The notes: generated from the letters alone by a model not told the origin. DNA of 64,000 bases from G958296245 sp963664035 (GCA_963664035.2 OY760867.2:3348001-3412000); one strand, 5' to 3'; positions 51,554 to 59,793 are shown, numbered from the stretch's first letter. Program-made: numbers and translations.

Positions 51554-53338
51554 ATGGAAGCAAGAATCGTAAACCTAAAGACGCTCTTCGAAACCGAGGT
51601 CTCGTACCGCATACCGCAGTTCCAGAGGCCTTACGCTTGGAGAAAAGGAAAACAGTGGGAACCGCTGTGGGACGATGTTTCAAAGAGTTGTGAGAGATTA
51701 CTTAATTGGGAAGGAGAAGATGAGCCTCCTCCACACTTCATGGGTGCCATAGTATTGCAGCCGCGTGGTCATTCCACTGGAGAGGTGGTCAAGAGCATTG
51801 TAGTGGATGGACAGCAGAGGCTTACAACACTGCAATTGTTGATACGGGCAACCCAGGAAGGATTCCAAAGTATAAACGAGACTGTCAGGGCCGAGCGTCT
51901 GTCAAAACTTACACTGAATAGTAGGAACTATTGGGCTGATGATCCTGACAACGAGACGAAAATTCGTCAATCAAACCAAAATGACCAGAAGGCATTTCAA
52001 GAGGCCATCAGAGATTCTGGTGATGATCATGGGCCCGTGCGCTCCATCAGTGAGGCTTATCAATACTTCAAGGAAGAAGTGAGTAAGTGGCTGAACGAAC
52101 GGCCAGCAGATAGAGCCGAGAGGGCTAGGGCGTTGGAAGAAACCCTCACCAAACATTTTCAAGTTGCGGCTATTGATCTGGACGAGAGGGAAAAACCTCA
52201 CTTCATATTTGGAGTTCTGAATACTAGGGCCGAAACGCTGAGACAGTCGGATCTCGTCAAGAATACAGTCTTGTATGAAGCAGACGTTGTTGACGATGCT
52301 CAGAGTGCGAGGTCTCTTTGGGGCATGTTCGACAGTAATGAATGGTGGCGTAAAGAGACGAAGGAGGGGCGTCTGACTCGAATCCACTTAGATAGGTTCC
52401 TGAACTACTGGATGATCATGCGGGCTCGGAAAGACATTACAGCGGAACGTGTGTCGGGTGAATTTACTAGCCATGTTGAGTCAGTAAAGCCGTGTCGGGA
52501 TATTCATGCTATTGCGCAAGACATTAGAAGCGCTGGTGTAGTCTATGAAGACGTCGAAAATGCCCGGGTCGTGGGGAGTGAGACTTTCTTGAGACGAATG
52601 AAGATAATGGAGCTTGGCGTTGTTATGCCTCCCTTGTTGTGGCTGTACACGAACGAGGTTCCCAAAGAAAAGCGGCAGCGGAGCGAGCAGGCGTTAGAGA
52701 GTTACGTAGTTCGGCGTATGCTCTGTGGTCTGAATTCTCAAGGACTGAATAGGCTTTTTGTCGAGCTCTTGACCGACTTGGAAGACGGCGAAATTGAATC
52801 AACGGATCAAACCATTATTCAATACTTGAAAAGGCAACAGGTTGATAATCGAGTTTGGCCAACAGATAATACGGTAGTGGCAAACCTGGTTGAGACGCCA
52901 TTGAGAGGGACTGTGAGTCGCCAAGTGATGGTTCTGGAAGCTATAGAGATGCATATGAGAAGTGATAAGACCGAAGCTCTTGGCCAGTCGGCACTTACAC
53001 GCGAACACATAATGCCGCAGCAGTGGGAGAGGAACTGGCCATTGCAGACAAACAATCTCGACCAACAGGAGGCGAGGGAATACAGAAATCAGACAGTCAG
53101 AGAGCTAGGCAATCTCACACTAACGACCCATAAATTGAATGCGAGCCTTTCGAACGGTCCGTGGCTTGAAAAGTGCGATGCACTGGAGCAGCACACAGCT
53201 TTACGTCTCAACTGGGAATTGTTGAATGGAGCTCCCACTGTGTGGGACGAGTCGACCATTCATGAACGGAGCAAGCATCTGGCAAAGCTAATAGTAGAGA
53301 TCTGGCCGCACGCTGAGAACTTGGAAGCAGCCTCGTAG
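51554..53338 (+). CDS. DUF262/DUF1524 nuclease (GmrSD-like defence protein)
   Basis: 594 residues. The N-terminal DUF262 (ParB/Srx-like) domain has PQFQRPYAW at 21-29 and VDGQQRLTTL from 84. The C-terminal DUF1524 HNH-like domain has TREHIMPQQW and ELGNLTLTTHKLNASLSN. This is the architecture of GmrSD-type IV restriction enzymes fused in one chain. The gene is clearly AT-richer than its neighbours and has Asn/Lys/Ile-rich codon use, signs of horizontal transfer. It stands alone, with no methylase. Likely cuts modified phage DNA; target unknown. Confidence 0.9.
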   Translation: MEARIVNLKTLFETEVSYRIPQFQRPYAWRKGKQWEPLWDDVSKSCERLLNWEGEDEPPPHFMGAIVLQPRGHSTGEVVKSIVVDGQQRLTTLQLLIRATQEGFQSINETVRAERLSKLTLNSRNYWADDPDNETKIRQSNQNDQKAFQEAIRDSGDDHGPVRSISEAYQYFKEEVSKWLNERPADRAERARALEETLTKHFQVAAIDLDEREKPHFIFGVLNTRAETLRQSDLVKNTVLYEADVVDDAQSARSLWGMFDSNEWWRKETKEGRLTRIHLDRFLNYWMIMRARKDITAERVSGEFTSHVESVKPCRDIHAIAQDIRSAGVVYEDVENARVVGSETFLRRMKIMELGVVMPPLLWLYTNEVPKEKRQRSEQALESYVVRRMLCGLNSQGLNRLFVELLTDLEDGEIESTDQTIIQYLKRQQVDNRVWPTDNTVVANLVETPLRGTVSRQVMVLEAIEMHMRSDKTEALGQSALTREHIMPQQWERNWPLQTNNLDQQEAREYRNQTVRELGNLTLTTHKLNASLSNGPWLEKCDALEQHTALRLNWELLNGAPTVWDESTIHERSKHLAKLIVEIWPHAENLEAAS

Positions 53339-53411
53339 GGACCAGCCTCGCTTAGGGCGAAGATCTGAGTTTCGTGAATCGAGCGCCGTTTCGCTCGCGG
53401 CTGCGGGTGGG

Positions 53412-53771
53412 TCAGAAGCTCTCTTCGAGTTGCCGCAGCTCCTCGGGGAGGGAGAGGGCTATGCCGGCCTCTTCCTCGGGCGGGTCGTCGTCGCGCCTGG
53501 AGGTGAAACGGCCTATCGGTATGGCGGGCATGGTGGCGACGTGGGCGCCCGCGCGCGCGCCGAGCTCGAGGGAGTAGCGGGCGATGGCCTCGTTATCCTC
53601 GGCGTCGACGATGCTTACGAAGTCGTACTGGCCGAGGACGCCGTAGAGGCCCATGACCCTGACGCCGGGGGTTGCGGAGTCTAGCTGGGCGCGGGAGACG
53701 CTGCCGGGGTTGTCAAGGGCCTTGGCGCGCCCCGCGTCGTTGAGGGTCAGTAGCTGGATGTAGGTTGGCAT
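53412..53771 (-). CDS. GYD-domain protein
   Basis: 119 residues. MPTYIQLLTLNDAGRAKALDN and VMGLYGVLGQYDFVSIVDAEDNEA fit the GYD/dabb-like ferredoxin-type small barrel, with the conserved Gly-x-Tyr-Asp here as GQYD. These proteins are common in environmental genomes and usually unassigned; some relatives are monooxygenase-like. The tail is acidic. Single gene. Confidence 0.82.
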   Translation of the reverse strand: MPTYIQLLTLNDAGRAKALDNPGSVSRAQLDSATPGVRVMGLYGVLGQYDFVSIVDAEDNEAIARYSLELGARAGAHVATMPAIPIGRFTSRRDDDPPEEEAGIALSLPEELRQLEESF

Positions 53772-53826
53772 TGGATGTCCTCCGGCAAGTCTAGGCCGGT
53801 TGGCCCAGAGAAGAAGGGGTCGCCTT

Positions 53827-54255
53827 TCACGCTGAATCGGTAAAGCGGATGATCAGAGGGACTATGATCGCCGTGACTGCCAGGGTCGCGATCACACCGG
53901 CGAACAGGAGATAGCGGACGCCGTAGTTCGACATGAGGGCTGGCTCGTAATACTTGTCGACATCGTTATCGCGGTACATGGCGACCAGGCCGCCGAGCAG
54001 TATTCTACGGGTGCGCCTGCCCAGGACCAATGCTGCGACCGCGACAATGTTGAGGAATACCGTCATAGCGATGAACACGGCCAATATGATGTCGTACGTG
54101 GCAGCATCCCCCTCTGCCGCGGCCTCCGTGGCCACGCCGAAGTTAATGGCAAGGACAATGAGGTTGAATATGATGGCGGTCAGCACGAAGATGGTGTCCG
54201 TGCGACTGCTCTCGCCAAGTTCTCTAACGATATGATCATGGACTTGACCGAGCAT
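53827..54255 (-). CDS. Small membrane protein, three helices
   Basis: 142 residues. Hydrophobic segments lie at about 22-42, 54-80 and 113-136, with a basic loop RRTRR between the second and third. No signature is recognised. It is followed by a possible protease gene with different direction of context but same strand. Function unknown. Confidence 0.7.
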   Translation of the reverse strand: MLGQVHDHIVRELGESSRTDTIFVLTAIIFNLIVLAINFGVATEAAAEGDAATYDIILAVFIAMTVFLNIVAVAALVLGRRTRRILLGGLVAMYRDNDVDKYYEPALMSNYGVRYLLFAGVIATLAVTAIIVPLIIRFTDSA

Positions 54256-54289
54256 CCAGTCCTCCGTTCGTTGTGGAAGTGAAGCGGCC

Positions 54290-54649
54290 TCAGAACGGCC
54301 TAGCGCGGCGCTTCACGGCCACCAGCCGCTCCTCGATAGGGTCTACGGCGAACCCGAGGATCTCAAGGGTCGTAGCCCCAAGCAGGCATTCGGCGTCCGG
54401 CCCGAAGATGACCGGGCACCACCTATCCCGGCGTTGCACGATGACCCTGGCTGTCCCGACGGGATACTCGACCGTAGTACCGTCGGCAAGCTCGAACTCC
54501 TCGCGGCCCTGGGGCCGCACGCGCAACTGTTCCGACACGGACCGCGGAATCATCGTGTGGACCGCGCCAGTATCCACCGCGGCCTCGAGCTGCATAGGCT
54601 CGCCGCCGTCTACGTCGCCGACTTCGATCAGTACCGAGAACGTACCCAC
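54290..54649 (-). CDS. Retropepsin-like aspartic protease
   Basis: 119 residues, the size of a retropepsin monomer. VDTGAVHTMIP supplies the DTGA catalytic motif, preceded by a beta-hairpin (MQLEAA) and followed by LLGATTLEILGF, the ILG-type flap/second motif. Bacterial clan AA proteins of this type act as dimers; the substrate is unknown. The stop is close to a membrane-protein gene and may be coregulated. Confidence 0.78.
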   Translation of the reverse strand: MGTFSVLIEVGDVDGGEPMQLEAAVDTGAVHTMIPRSVSEQLRVRPQGREEFELADGTTVEYPVGTARVIVQRRDRWCPVIFGPDAECLLGATTLEILGFAVDPIEERLVAVKRRARPF

Positions 54650-54697
54650 GCGGTTACCTCGCCAGGTTAAACCATATGCGATTATATCTTACTCCAA

Positions 54698-54760
54698 TAC
54701 CCCGGATTCCCGCTTGCGCGGGAACGACGGGTGGGGGCGCGAGAACGACGGATGGCAGGG
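54698..54760. repeat. Palindromic repeat related to the fmt insertion
   Basis: ttcccgcttgcgcgggaa followed by cgacgggtgg and cgacggatgg words. The same kind of sequence was inserted into fmt at 16810-16878. Confidence 0.65.
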
Positions 54761-54762
54761 GG

Positions 54763-55950
54763 TCAGGCGGCCCAGCCGTTCACGAAGTCCTGGACGTCGT
54801 AGTTGGCGGGCATGTCGTATCCGTTGTAGCGCGTGACCCTCCTGGGGTCGCCTGGGCGGGCCTCCTGGGGGTCGCCCTGGAGCCGGGCGTCGAGGGCGGC
54901 GAAGCGGTCCCATAGGGCGTCGAGCTCGGCGGGCGTGAAGCGCCGTTTCACGTCGTCGTAGAGGTACTGGTTCTTCGGGAGCGCGTTGCCGGTGGGCGTG
55001 TCGGCGCGGATGGTCTTGACGATCTTGCAGAGCAGGACGACGCACGCCATCTTCCACCGCTCGCCTGAGTGGAGGGCGTCGAGGGCGGCGTCGAAGCGTG
55101 CGGCGTCCCTGTCGATCATGCCGCGGTAGGCGGACTCTATGAGGTCGTGCTGGCGGGCGATGGCCGTCTCCCAGCGCCGGAACGGCTCGCGGACGGCCTC
55201 GGGCAGGGCGTCGGCGAAGCCGGGCACCCACCAGAGGTGGAAGTAGCGGAGCATCTCGCCGCCGAAGGACTGGTAGCCGATGTGAATGGTGCGGCGCAGG
55301 GTGGTGCCGTAGTTGGCGCCGGAGTGGAGCATGTGGTTGACGTATACGACGCCGTCGCCGGCCTCCAGCTCCACGGGTATGCCGCCGGGCGGGGGCGCGA
55401 GGCGGTCCTTCCTGAGCTGGGCCAGTTGCTCGGGGCTGGTGGGCTGGCGGCCACTGCCGGGGACGACCCAGAGGACGCTGTCGTCGTACAGGGGGATGTT
55501 CCACTGGACGTATCCGGGGCCGTTGCTGAGCATGTCCTGCTGGACGCCCTCGAGGGGGACGTCCCACTCGGGGCTGGTGTCGCGGTGCCAGCCGGTGCCG
55601 CCGGGGTGGTCGCTGACCGGGTTGCACATTAGCTGTAGCTGGTGGACGCCGACCTCGCCGCCGGCGAGCAACTGGCGGGAGACGCCGAGGGTGTTCTCGT
55701 GGAGGCAGAACTCGACGGTGTTGGCGGTGTCGGCGTCGACGACCTCGTCGAAGGAGACGCGCGGCTGCGCGCCGGTCTCCCAGACGCCGCCGGGCGGGTC
55801 GTCCGGGCCGCGCTCGCGCGCCCATATCTCGCGCTGGCGGTCGACAAGGGTCTCGAAGCTGGCGCGGAGCTCGTCGAGGCGGTCAGGGGGGATGCACTGG
55901 CGGATGATGAGGTAGCCGTCGCGTAGGAATTGCTGTTGGTCGATGTTCAT
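54763..55950 (-). CDS. Phytanoyl-CoA dioxygenase-family protein, long form
   Basis: 395 residues. The HxD of the Fe(II) site is in GWHRDTSPEWD, the distal His in VNHMLHSGANYG and the 2-oxoglutarate Arg in TTLRRTIHIG. It opens MNIDQQQFLRDGYLIIRQ. A C-terminal extension of about 120 residues is helical. It is a second PhyH member distinct from 45299-46138; the substrate is not determinable. Confidence 0.9.
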   Translation of the reverse strand: MNIDQQQFLRDGYLIIRQCIPPDRLDELRASFETLVDRQREIWARERGPDDPPGGVWETGAQPRVSFDEVVDADTANTVEFCLHENTLGVSRQLLAGGEVGVHQLQLMCNPVSDHPGGTGWHRDTSPEWDVPLEGVQQDMLSNGPGYVQWNIPLYDDSVLWVVPGSGRQPTSPEQLAQLRKDRLAPPPGGIPVELEAGDGVVYVNHMLHSGANYGTTLRRTIHIGYQSFGGEMLRYFHLWWVPGFADALPEAVREPFRRWETAIARQHDLIESAYRGMIDRDAARFDAALDALHSGERWKMACVVLLCKIVKTIRADTPTGNALPKNQYLYDDVKRRFTPAELDALWDRFAALDARLQGDPQEARPGDPRRVTRYNGYDMPANYDVQDFVNGWAA

Positions 55951-56069
55951 GGTGGGTGTCTCCTTGGGGGTATCTTATCAGCGTGGGGGGGGGATGTGGG
56001 GGACGGGAAGGGTACTGATGGGAGTTGGTTGTAGCTGTGGACGTTGACGACGATTTCGGAGTTGTATGG

Positions 56070-56384
56070 CTACATGCCCGAGCGGATTATCTCGATGACC
56101 CGGTCGATGAATTCTCCGTCAAGTTGAAAGGATTCGGCCGGATCCCCCTCGCCATGACGCATACCGTGGTTGTGCTCAAGCACGAAGTCGTACAGGCGCT
56201 GGTTGTTGGGGAATCTCTGGTTTTCGAGGGCTCCAAGCCTTATCTCGAAGACTCGGTCGCTCTGTAGGACGTAGATGGAGGCTCCCCATTGTCCAGACCT
56301 GAGGCTGAAGCAAACACTGTCGTTGACCTGTGGCCGCCGGGCATAGAAGAGACCGCTGTTTTCCAGTTGTTGTCTTATCGACAT
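56070..56384 (-). CDS. Small protein in the toxin-antitoxin-like cluster
   Basis: 104 residues, no recognised family. FSLRSGQWGASIYVLQSDRVFEIRLGALENQRF is a beta-rich core with Arg/Gln near the turns, and the end is a short helix (FIDRVIEIIRSGM). It starts three bases after the HigA-like gene stop, a spacing typical of coupled toxin-antitoxin partners. It may be a toxin or a structural partner; this is context only. Confidence 0.55.
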   Translation of the reverse strand: MSIRQQLENSGLFYARRPQVNDSVCFSLRSGQWGASIYVLQSDRVFEIRLGALENQRFPNNQRLYDFVLEHNHGMRHGEGDPAESFQLDGEFIDRVIEIIRSGM

Positions 56385-56387
56385 CTA

Positions 56388-56672
56388 CTAACCTCCGCGC
56401 TCCGGGCCGGGGGCCGCTTCCAAAGCGCGGCGGCGGGCTTGGGCCAGATCGTAACTAGCCTGCCGGCGCATCCAGAAATCGGCGTTGCTCCAGCCTATGC
56501 TCTCCAGGGCCAGTGCCACGTCGGGCGATATGGCGCAACGCGCGGACAGCAGGCGCGAGGCCGTGTTCCGGCTGACGCCCAGACGGGCGGCGAACTCGCT
56601 GACGCTCCAGCCCGCCGCCTTCAGGCCGTCACGCAGTCCGGCGGCCGGGTGGGTTGGATTCCGTGCGCTCAT
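56388..56672 (-). CDS. HigA-like XRE antitoxin, orphan
   Basis: 94 residues from ATG 56672 (56705 is possible). AAGWSVSEFAARLGVSRNTASRL is the helix-turn-helix, followed by ISPDVALALESIGWSNADFWMRRQASYDLAQAR, the HigA C-terminal pattern. No RelE-type toxin is adjacent; the following gene is of unknown family. Confidence 0.8.
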   Translation of the reverse strand: MSARNPTHPAAGLRDGLKAAGWSVSEFAARLGVSRNTASRLLSARCAISPDVALALESIGWSNADFWMRRQASYDLAQARRRALEAAPGPERGG

Positions 56673-56715
56673 GGCGGTGTGTGGGGTTGGCGGCAATGTC
56701 GGCATTGGTCGGCGA

Positions 56716-56946
56716 TCAGTCTATGCCGTCCTCTCGGTTGAGTTGGATAGCGGCGGCCACCACCTCTCGAATCCCGGCCAGAGCCTTCTCCGGCGTTTCG
56801 TCCAGGTGGCTGAGGAATTCGAATTCCAAGCACAGCCCCACGTATTCCTGGTCCTCTTCGGACCAGGACACCCGGTAGGCATATCGGTCTATCACTTCAG
56901 GCATCTTGTGGGGGTTGGCGTCATTTTGGTCGTCAAGGTCATACAT
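56716..56946 (-). CDS. HicB-family antitoxin-like protein
   Basis: 76 residues from ATG 56946, or 62 from ATG 56904. YAYRVSWSEEDQEYVGLCLEFEFLSHLDETPEKALAGIREVV is the HicB partial-RNase-H-like fold with the expected turn sequence. Its start overlaps the end of the preceding gene (ATGTATGA). No HicA-type toxin is recognised. Confidence 0.75.
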   Translation of the reverse strand: MYDLDDQNDANPHKMPEVIDRYAYRVSWSEEDQEYVGLCLEFEFLSHLDETPEKALAGIREVVAAAIQLNREDGID

Positions 56947-57181
56947 CTCCCTTCTTGAGGTCCACGTACTTGGCGAGCTTCATGCCGTACCTGATTTCGA
57001 CCCCGCAGGTGTTCGGCCCGACGCCAACGCCGCTTGATATGTCCGCGATCCGCAGATGCCGGAGCTCATCGTGATACTCGATGCCGAACAGGATCGCCTG
57101 GATTGCGACCTCTCCGTGAGGAGCAGTCCTCCGCATCGTCCTCAGGGTCTCAATCGCCTCGTCGAGGGTCAGTTCCTTCAT
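56939..57181 (-). CDS. Small protein with putative helix-turn-helix
   Basis: 80 residues from ATG 57181. The first half (MKELTLDEAIETLRTM...EVAIQAILFGIEYHDEL) is helical; the second has GVGVGPNTCGVEIRYGMKLAKYVDLKKG, a pattern seen in small uncharacterised helix-turn-helix-like proteins of toxin-antitoxin regions. Eight-base overlap with the HicB-like gene implies coupling. Function unknown. Confidence 0.6.
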   Translation of the reverse strand: MKELTLDEAIETLRTMRRTAPHGEVAIQAILFGIEYHDELRHLRIADISSGVGVGPNTCGVEIRYGMKLAKYVDLKKGDV

Positions 57182-57222
57182 TCGGTGTTCCCTTCCTCGC
57201 GTTCTTCTCGCTCCCGCACTCT

Positions 57223-57573
57223 CTACGCAATTAGCACGAACCACACAACTATCAGCACGAACACTGCCGCGACCGCTCCGATCAGCAACTGCTCACCAAC
57301 GGACAGACCGTTGTTTGTCCTCCTCCCGGAGCTCCCCCGCTCCACCGAGGGGGAACGCCCCCTCCGGTCCTCACTCGCAGGACGCTCCCAGCTTGGTCGG
57401 CTTGGGAAGAGTGGACCTACGGGCCGCCTTCCGACACGGCGCGTCTCAGAAGATGGCGGACTGTCGCGTTCCTCGGGGCGCGGCCCCGACAGGTTCGCCA
57501 GTCGTAGGCGATTACACCCCGCACACGCGCAGGCGTCGGGATGATCGGTCTGATTCGCCTCCCAGTGGTTCAT
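57223..57573 (-). CDS. Membrane-anchored protein with Cys-rich N-terminus
   Basis: 116 residues from ATG 57573, which lies right after a recombinase-tail remnant whose GGAGGAG serves as ribosome-binding site. The N-terminus has a His/Cys cluster (HPDACACAGCNRLR) that may bind zinc. A Ser/Arg/Pro-rich linker follows, and one C-terminal membrane helix (LIGAVAAVFVLIVVWFVLI). A tail-anchored protein of unknown function. Confidence 0.65.
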   Translation of the reverse strand: MNHWEANQTDHPDACACAGCNRLRLANLSGPRPEERDSPPSSETRRVGRRPVGPLFPSRPSWERPASEDRRGRSPSVERGSSGRRTNNGLSVGEQLLIGAVAAVFVLIVVWFVLIA

Positions 57574-57631
57574 TACTCCTCCATTGCTTGGACGAAGGCT
57601 TGGCGGTCTGCTTTTGCCAGCCGGGGAGGGC
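57571..57631 (-). pseudogene. Tyrosine recombinase 3' tail, copy 2
   Basis: Encodes ALPGWQKQTA-like residues and a frameshifted end. It matches the 3' end of the remnant at 58132-58316 (ALPGWQKQTAETLAQAMEE) but is one base shorter. Only the tail remains, ending at the stop/start junction of the next gene. Confidence 0.7.
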
Positions 57632-57678
57632 GTAGGAAGAAGAGCAGCGCGAAGCATCCGACGTTACGCATTGTCGTC

Positions 57679-58128
57679 TTAGCAAACGTCGTAGCCAGTG
57701 AGCCCGACTATCACGACGCGATTCTCCGGCAACTCCACCTCCACGATGGAGATCGGACCGAAGGCGAGCGTGACGTCGTACTTGCAACTCCTCCATCGCG
57801 CTCATTCCGCATCTTCGATGTCCGACCACTCGGCCTCCCCGGAGAAGCTGGCCCATGCGCCCTTGTCCTTGAGCGCCATGATGCGGTCCTTATCCTTCGC
57901 GTCCACTGCGTCAACTTCGGCGGCCTCTCCGCCATCCAACGCTGACACCGACTCGCTGGCTGCTCCCTGGGTGCCTATGGGAACGCCACATCCCGTTCCG
58001 AAGACGACTACCACCATGCCGAGCAAGCCTACCAGGAGGAGTAGTGCGCCGAGCCTGGGTTCGACCCTTTTCAAGAAAAGAAGCAGCCCCACCCCTCCTA
58101 TTGCCAGCATGGCTATGAAGTCTGCCAT
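57679..58128 (-). pseudogene. Small membrane protein interrupted by in-frame TGA
   Basis: ATG 58128 opens 108 residues: two N-terminal helices (AMLAIGGVGLLLFL and a GALLLLVGLLGMVVVVF segment), then DKDRIMALKDKGA, ending at TGA 57802-57804. The same frame stays open to TAA at 57679 and encodes an end (ARWRSCKYDV...GYDVC) that aligns with the paralogue at 770-1588, where the TGA position is Trp. A one-base G-to-A change of TGG explains the interruption. Sec is unlikely because the aligned residue is not Cys. Confidence 0.75.
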
Positions 58129-58131
58129 TTG

Positions 58132-58316
58132 TCACTCCTCCATTGCTTGGGCGAGGGTTTCGGCGGTCTGCTTTTGCCAGCCGGGCAGGGCGTGGGCGCA
58201 GATGGCGGACGTGATCGAGACGTTGGAGTGGCCGAGGCGCTTGCTGACGACGACGATGTTCTGGCCAGTCTGCAGGGCGACGTGGCGTGGAAGTGGCGCA
58301 AGTTGCGGACGGTCAT
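58132..58316 (-). pseudogene. Tyrosine recombinase (integrase) C-terminal remnant, copy 1
   Basis: LRHFHAT (the Arg box) is followed, after a one-base deletion, by QTGQNIVVVSKRLGHSN, and then ALPGWQKQTAETLAQAMEE. The usual nucleophile Tyr before the AH pair is Cys (SAICAH), and the His box is absent from TVRNLRH. The body of the gene is gone. The site lies about 85 bases after the tRNA-Leu 3' end, a usual integration position. Confidence 0.78.
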
Positions 58317-58402
58317 GCTCTCCTCATCTGGCGGTCAAATGGTCGCCAAAACGCCTGAAATCGGGCCTTTCGATGCCATCTCAGATACGAACAAGGAAAT
58401 AG

Positions 58403-58490
58403 TGGTGCCGAGGAGGAGACTCGAACTCCTACAGCCTGTTCGGCCACAGCGCCCTCAACGCTGCGTGTCTACCAATTCCACCACCGGCGC
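58403..58490 (-). tRNA. tRNA-Leu (anticodon GAG), possibly defective acceptor stem
   Basis: 88 bases including encoded CCA. D-arm (GTG/CAC stem), anticodon stem CAGCG/CGCTG with loop TTGAGGG, a long class II variable arm and T-arm (AGGAG TTCGAGT CTCCT) are all present. The 5' acceptor strand reads GCGCCGG but the 3' strand is CCTCGGC, leaving positions 3-5 unpaired. A two-base deletion in a GCCGGGG-like 5' strand, or a hybrid tRNA created by integration, would explain this. The 3' end adjoins the integrase remnants. Confidence 0.8.
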
Positions 58491-58826
58491 CAGAGGAAGG
58501 GGGGCGCCGTCGGTGGACGCCCAGAGGCAATTATAGGCGAGCGGGGGCGCGGTTGTCTATCGGCTGCGTCCGGGGAGTCCGACATGGATATAGGAGGATG
58601 GGCAGAGTTGGGAGCCCCGTCTCAGTCTTCCCCCGCGACGGGGGGAAGAGGCAGGAGACTCCGGTCCGCTCCCGTCGATACCCGCACAGGCTCCGTTGGC
58701 TGACGCGCGCAGGTTGAACGGGGGCCTGCCTGTTGATAGACTTGAAGCCTGTCCCGCAGTGGGCGCGGGACGGAGGGCCGCAGCCGGGGCCTGCGCGGAC
58801 TATCCATTCTGCCCCCAAGGCGTCCA
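58491..58826. other. Intergenic region before ppx
   Basis: No gene. It contains a gcgacggggggaagaggca word shared with about 48448. The minus-strand tRNA-Leu promoter and the plus-strand ppx promoter must lie here, but no box is convincing. Confidence 0.4.
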
Positions 58827-59792
58827 TTGACAACCCTCGCGGCCATCGACGTTGGCTCCAACGCCATGCGGATGGCCATCGGCAAGACCCGCAAGAACGG
58901 CAGGGTGAAGGTAGTAGAGACGGCGCGCGAGCCCGTCCGGCTGGGGTGGGACGCCTTCTCGCGGGGGCGCTTCTCCCCGGAGATAATCGACAGGACGGTG
59001 GAGGCGTTCCACCGGTTCGGAGAGTCGATACGCGAGAGCGGCGCCCAGCAGACGGCCGCCGTGGCGACCAGCGCGGTCAGGGAGGCGCGGAACGGTCTGG
59101 AGCTGACGCACCGGGTACGGCAGGATACGGGCATCGACGTCAGCGTCATAACCGGGGTGGAGGAAGCCCGCCTGGTACACCTGGCCGTATCGAAGAAGCT
59201 GGACATATCGAAGGGCGACGCCATACTGGTCGACATCGGGGGCGGCAGCGTGGAGCTTGCCATCACGTCCGGCGGGGTCATGGTGGACAGCAGGAGCTAC
59301 GATCTTGGGACGGTGCGAATGCTCCACGTGCTCTCCGGCGATGATGGGACAGGCCGATTTGCCCGGCTGGTGGAGGACGTGGCCTCCGAGATCCGAGATT
59401 GGGTCAGCGGGGTGCTCGGACACCACCTGGTCGGCGTCTTCATCGGGACCGGGGGGAACGTCGAGACGATAGGCGACCTGAGCGGGAGGCGCGCGGGAAA
59501 GATGGCCACGTCGTACGCATACCTCGGCGACATCGACCGGACGCGGCTGGAGCTCGAGGCGCTGGGCTTCGAGGGCAGGCGCAGCGAGCTTGGGCTGAAG
59601 CGGGACAGGGCGGACGTGATCTACCCCGCCACGGTGGTGCTACAGTCGCTGATGAACGTAGTGTGGGCGACGACTCTGACCATCCCGAGGGTCGGGCTGA
59701 GGGAAGGCGTGCTGGTGGACCTGGCGATGCGGTGGCGGCCCGGGCGGCGGCTGCGCAAGCAGGCCCGCCGGGGCGTCGTGGCCGCGGCATGA
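58827..59792 (+). CDS. ppx: Ppx/GppA exopolyphosphatase
   Basis: 321 residues, starting at TTG 58827. It has the ASKHA fold: AAIDVGSNAMRMAI at the start, AVATSAVREARNG, TGVEEARLVHLAV, VDIGGGSVELAI and GTGGNVETI. The length is that of the shorter, HD-less members. It hydrolyses polyphosphate or pppGpp. A histidine-phosphatase gene follows after one base and a CHAD gene next, pointing to polyphosphate metabolism. Confidence 0.92.
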   Translation: MTTLAAIDVGSNAMRMAIGKTRKNGRVKVVETAREPVRLGWDAFSRGRFSPEIIDRTVEAFHRFGESIRESGAQQTAAVATSAVREARNGLELTHRVRQDTGIDVSVITGVEEARLVHLAVSKKLDISKGDAILVDIGGGSVELAITSGGVMVDSRSYDLGTVRMLHVLSGDDGTGRFARLVEDVASEIRDWVSGVLGHHLVGVFIGTGGNVETIGDLSGRRAGKMATSYAYLGDIDRTRLELEALGFEGRRSELGLKRDRADVIYPATVVLQSLMNVVWATTLTIPRVGLREGVLVDLAMRWRPGRRLRKQARRGVVAAA

Positions 59793-59793
59793 G

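Noticed and set aside
57802..57804. TGA as a second selenocysteine or as Trp codon
   Set aside because: No hairpin obvious after it, the aligned paralogue residue is Trp rather than Cys, and TGA ends many intact genes here, for example purH.
58403..58490. tRNA-Sec, suggested by the long variable arm
   Set aside because: The anticodon is GAG and the D-arm and length fit tRNA-Leu.
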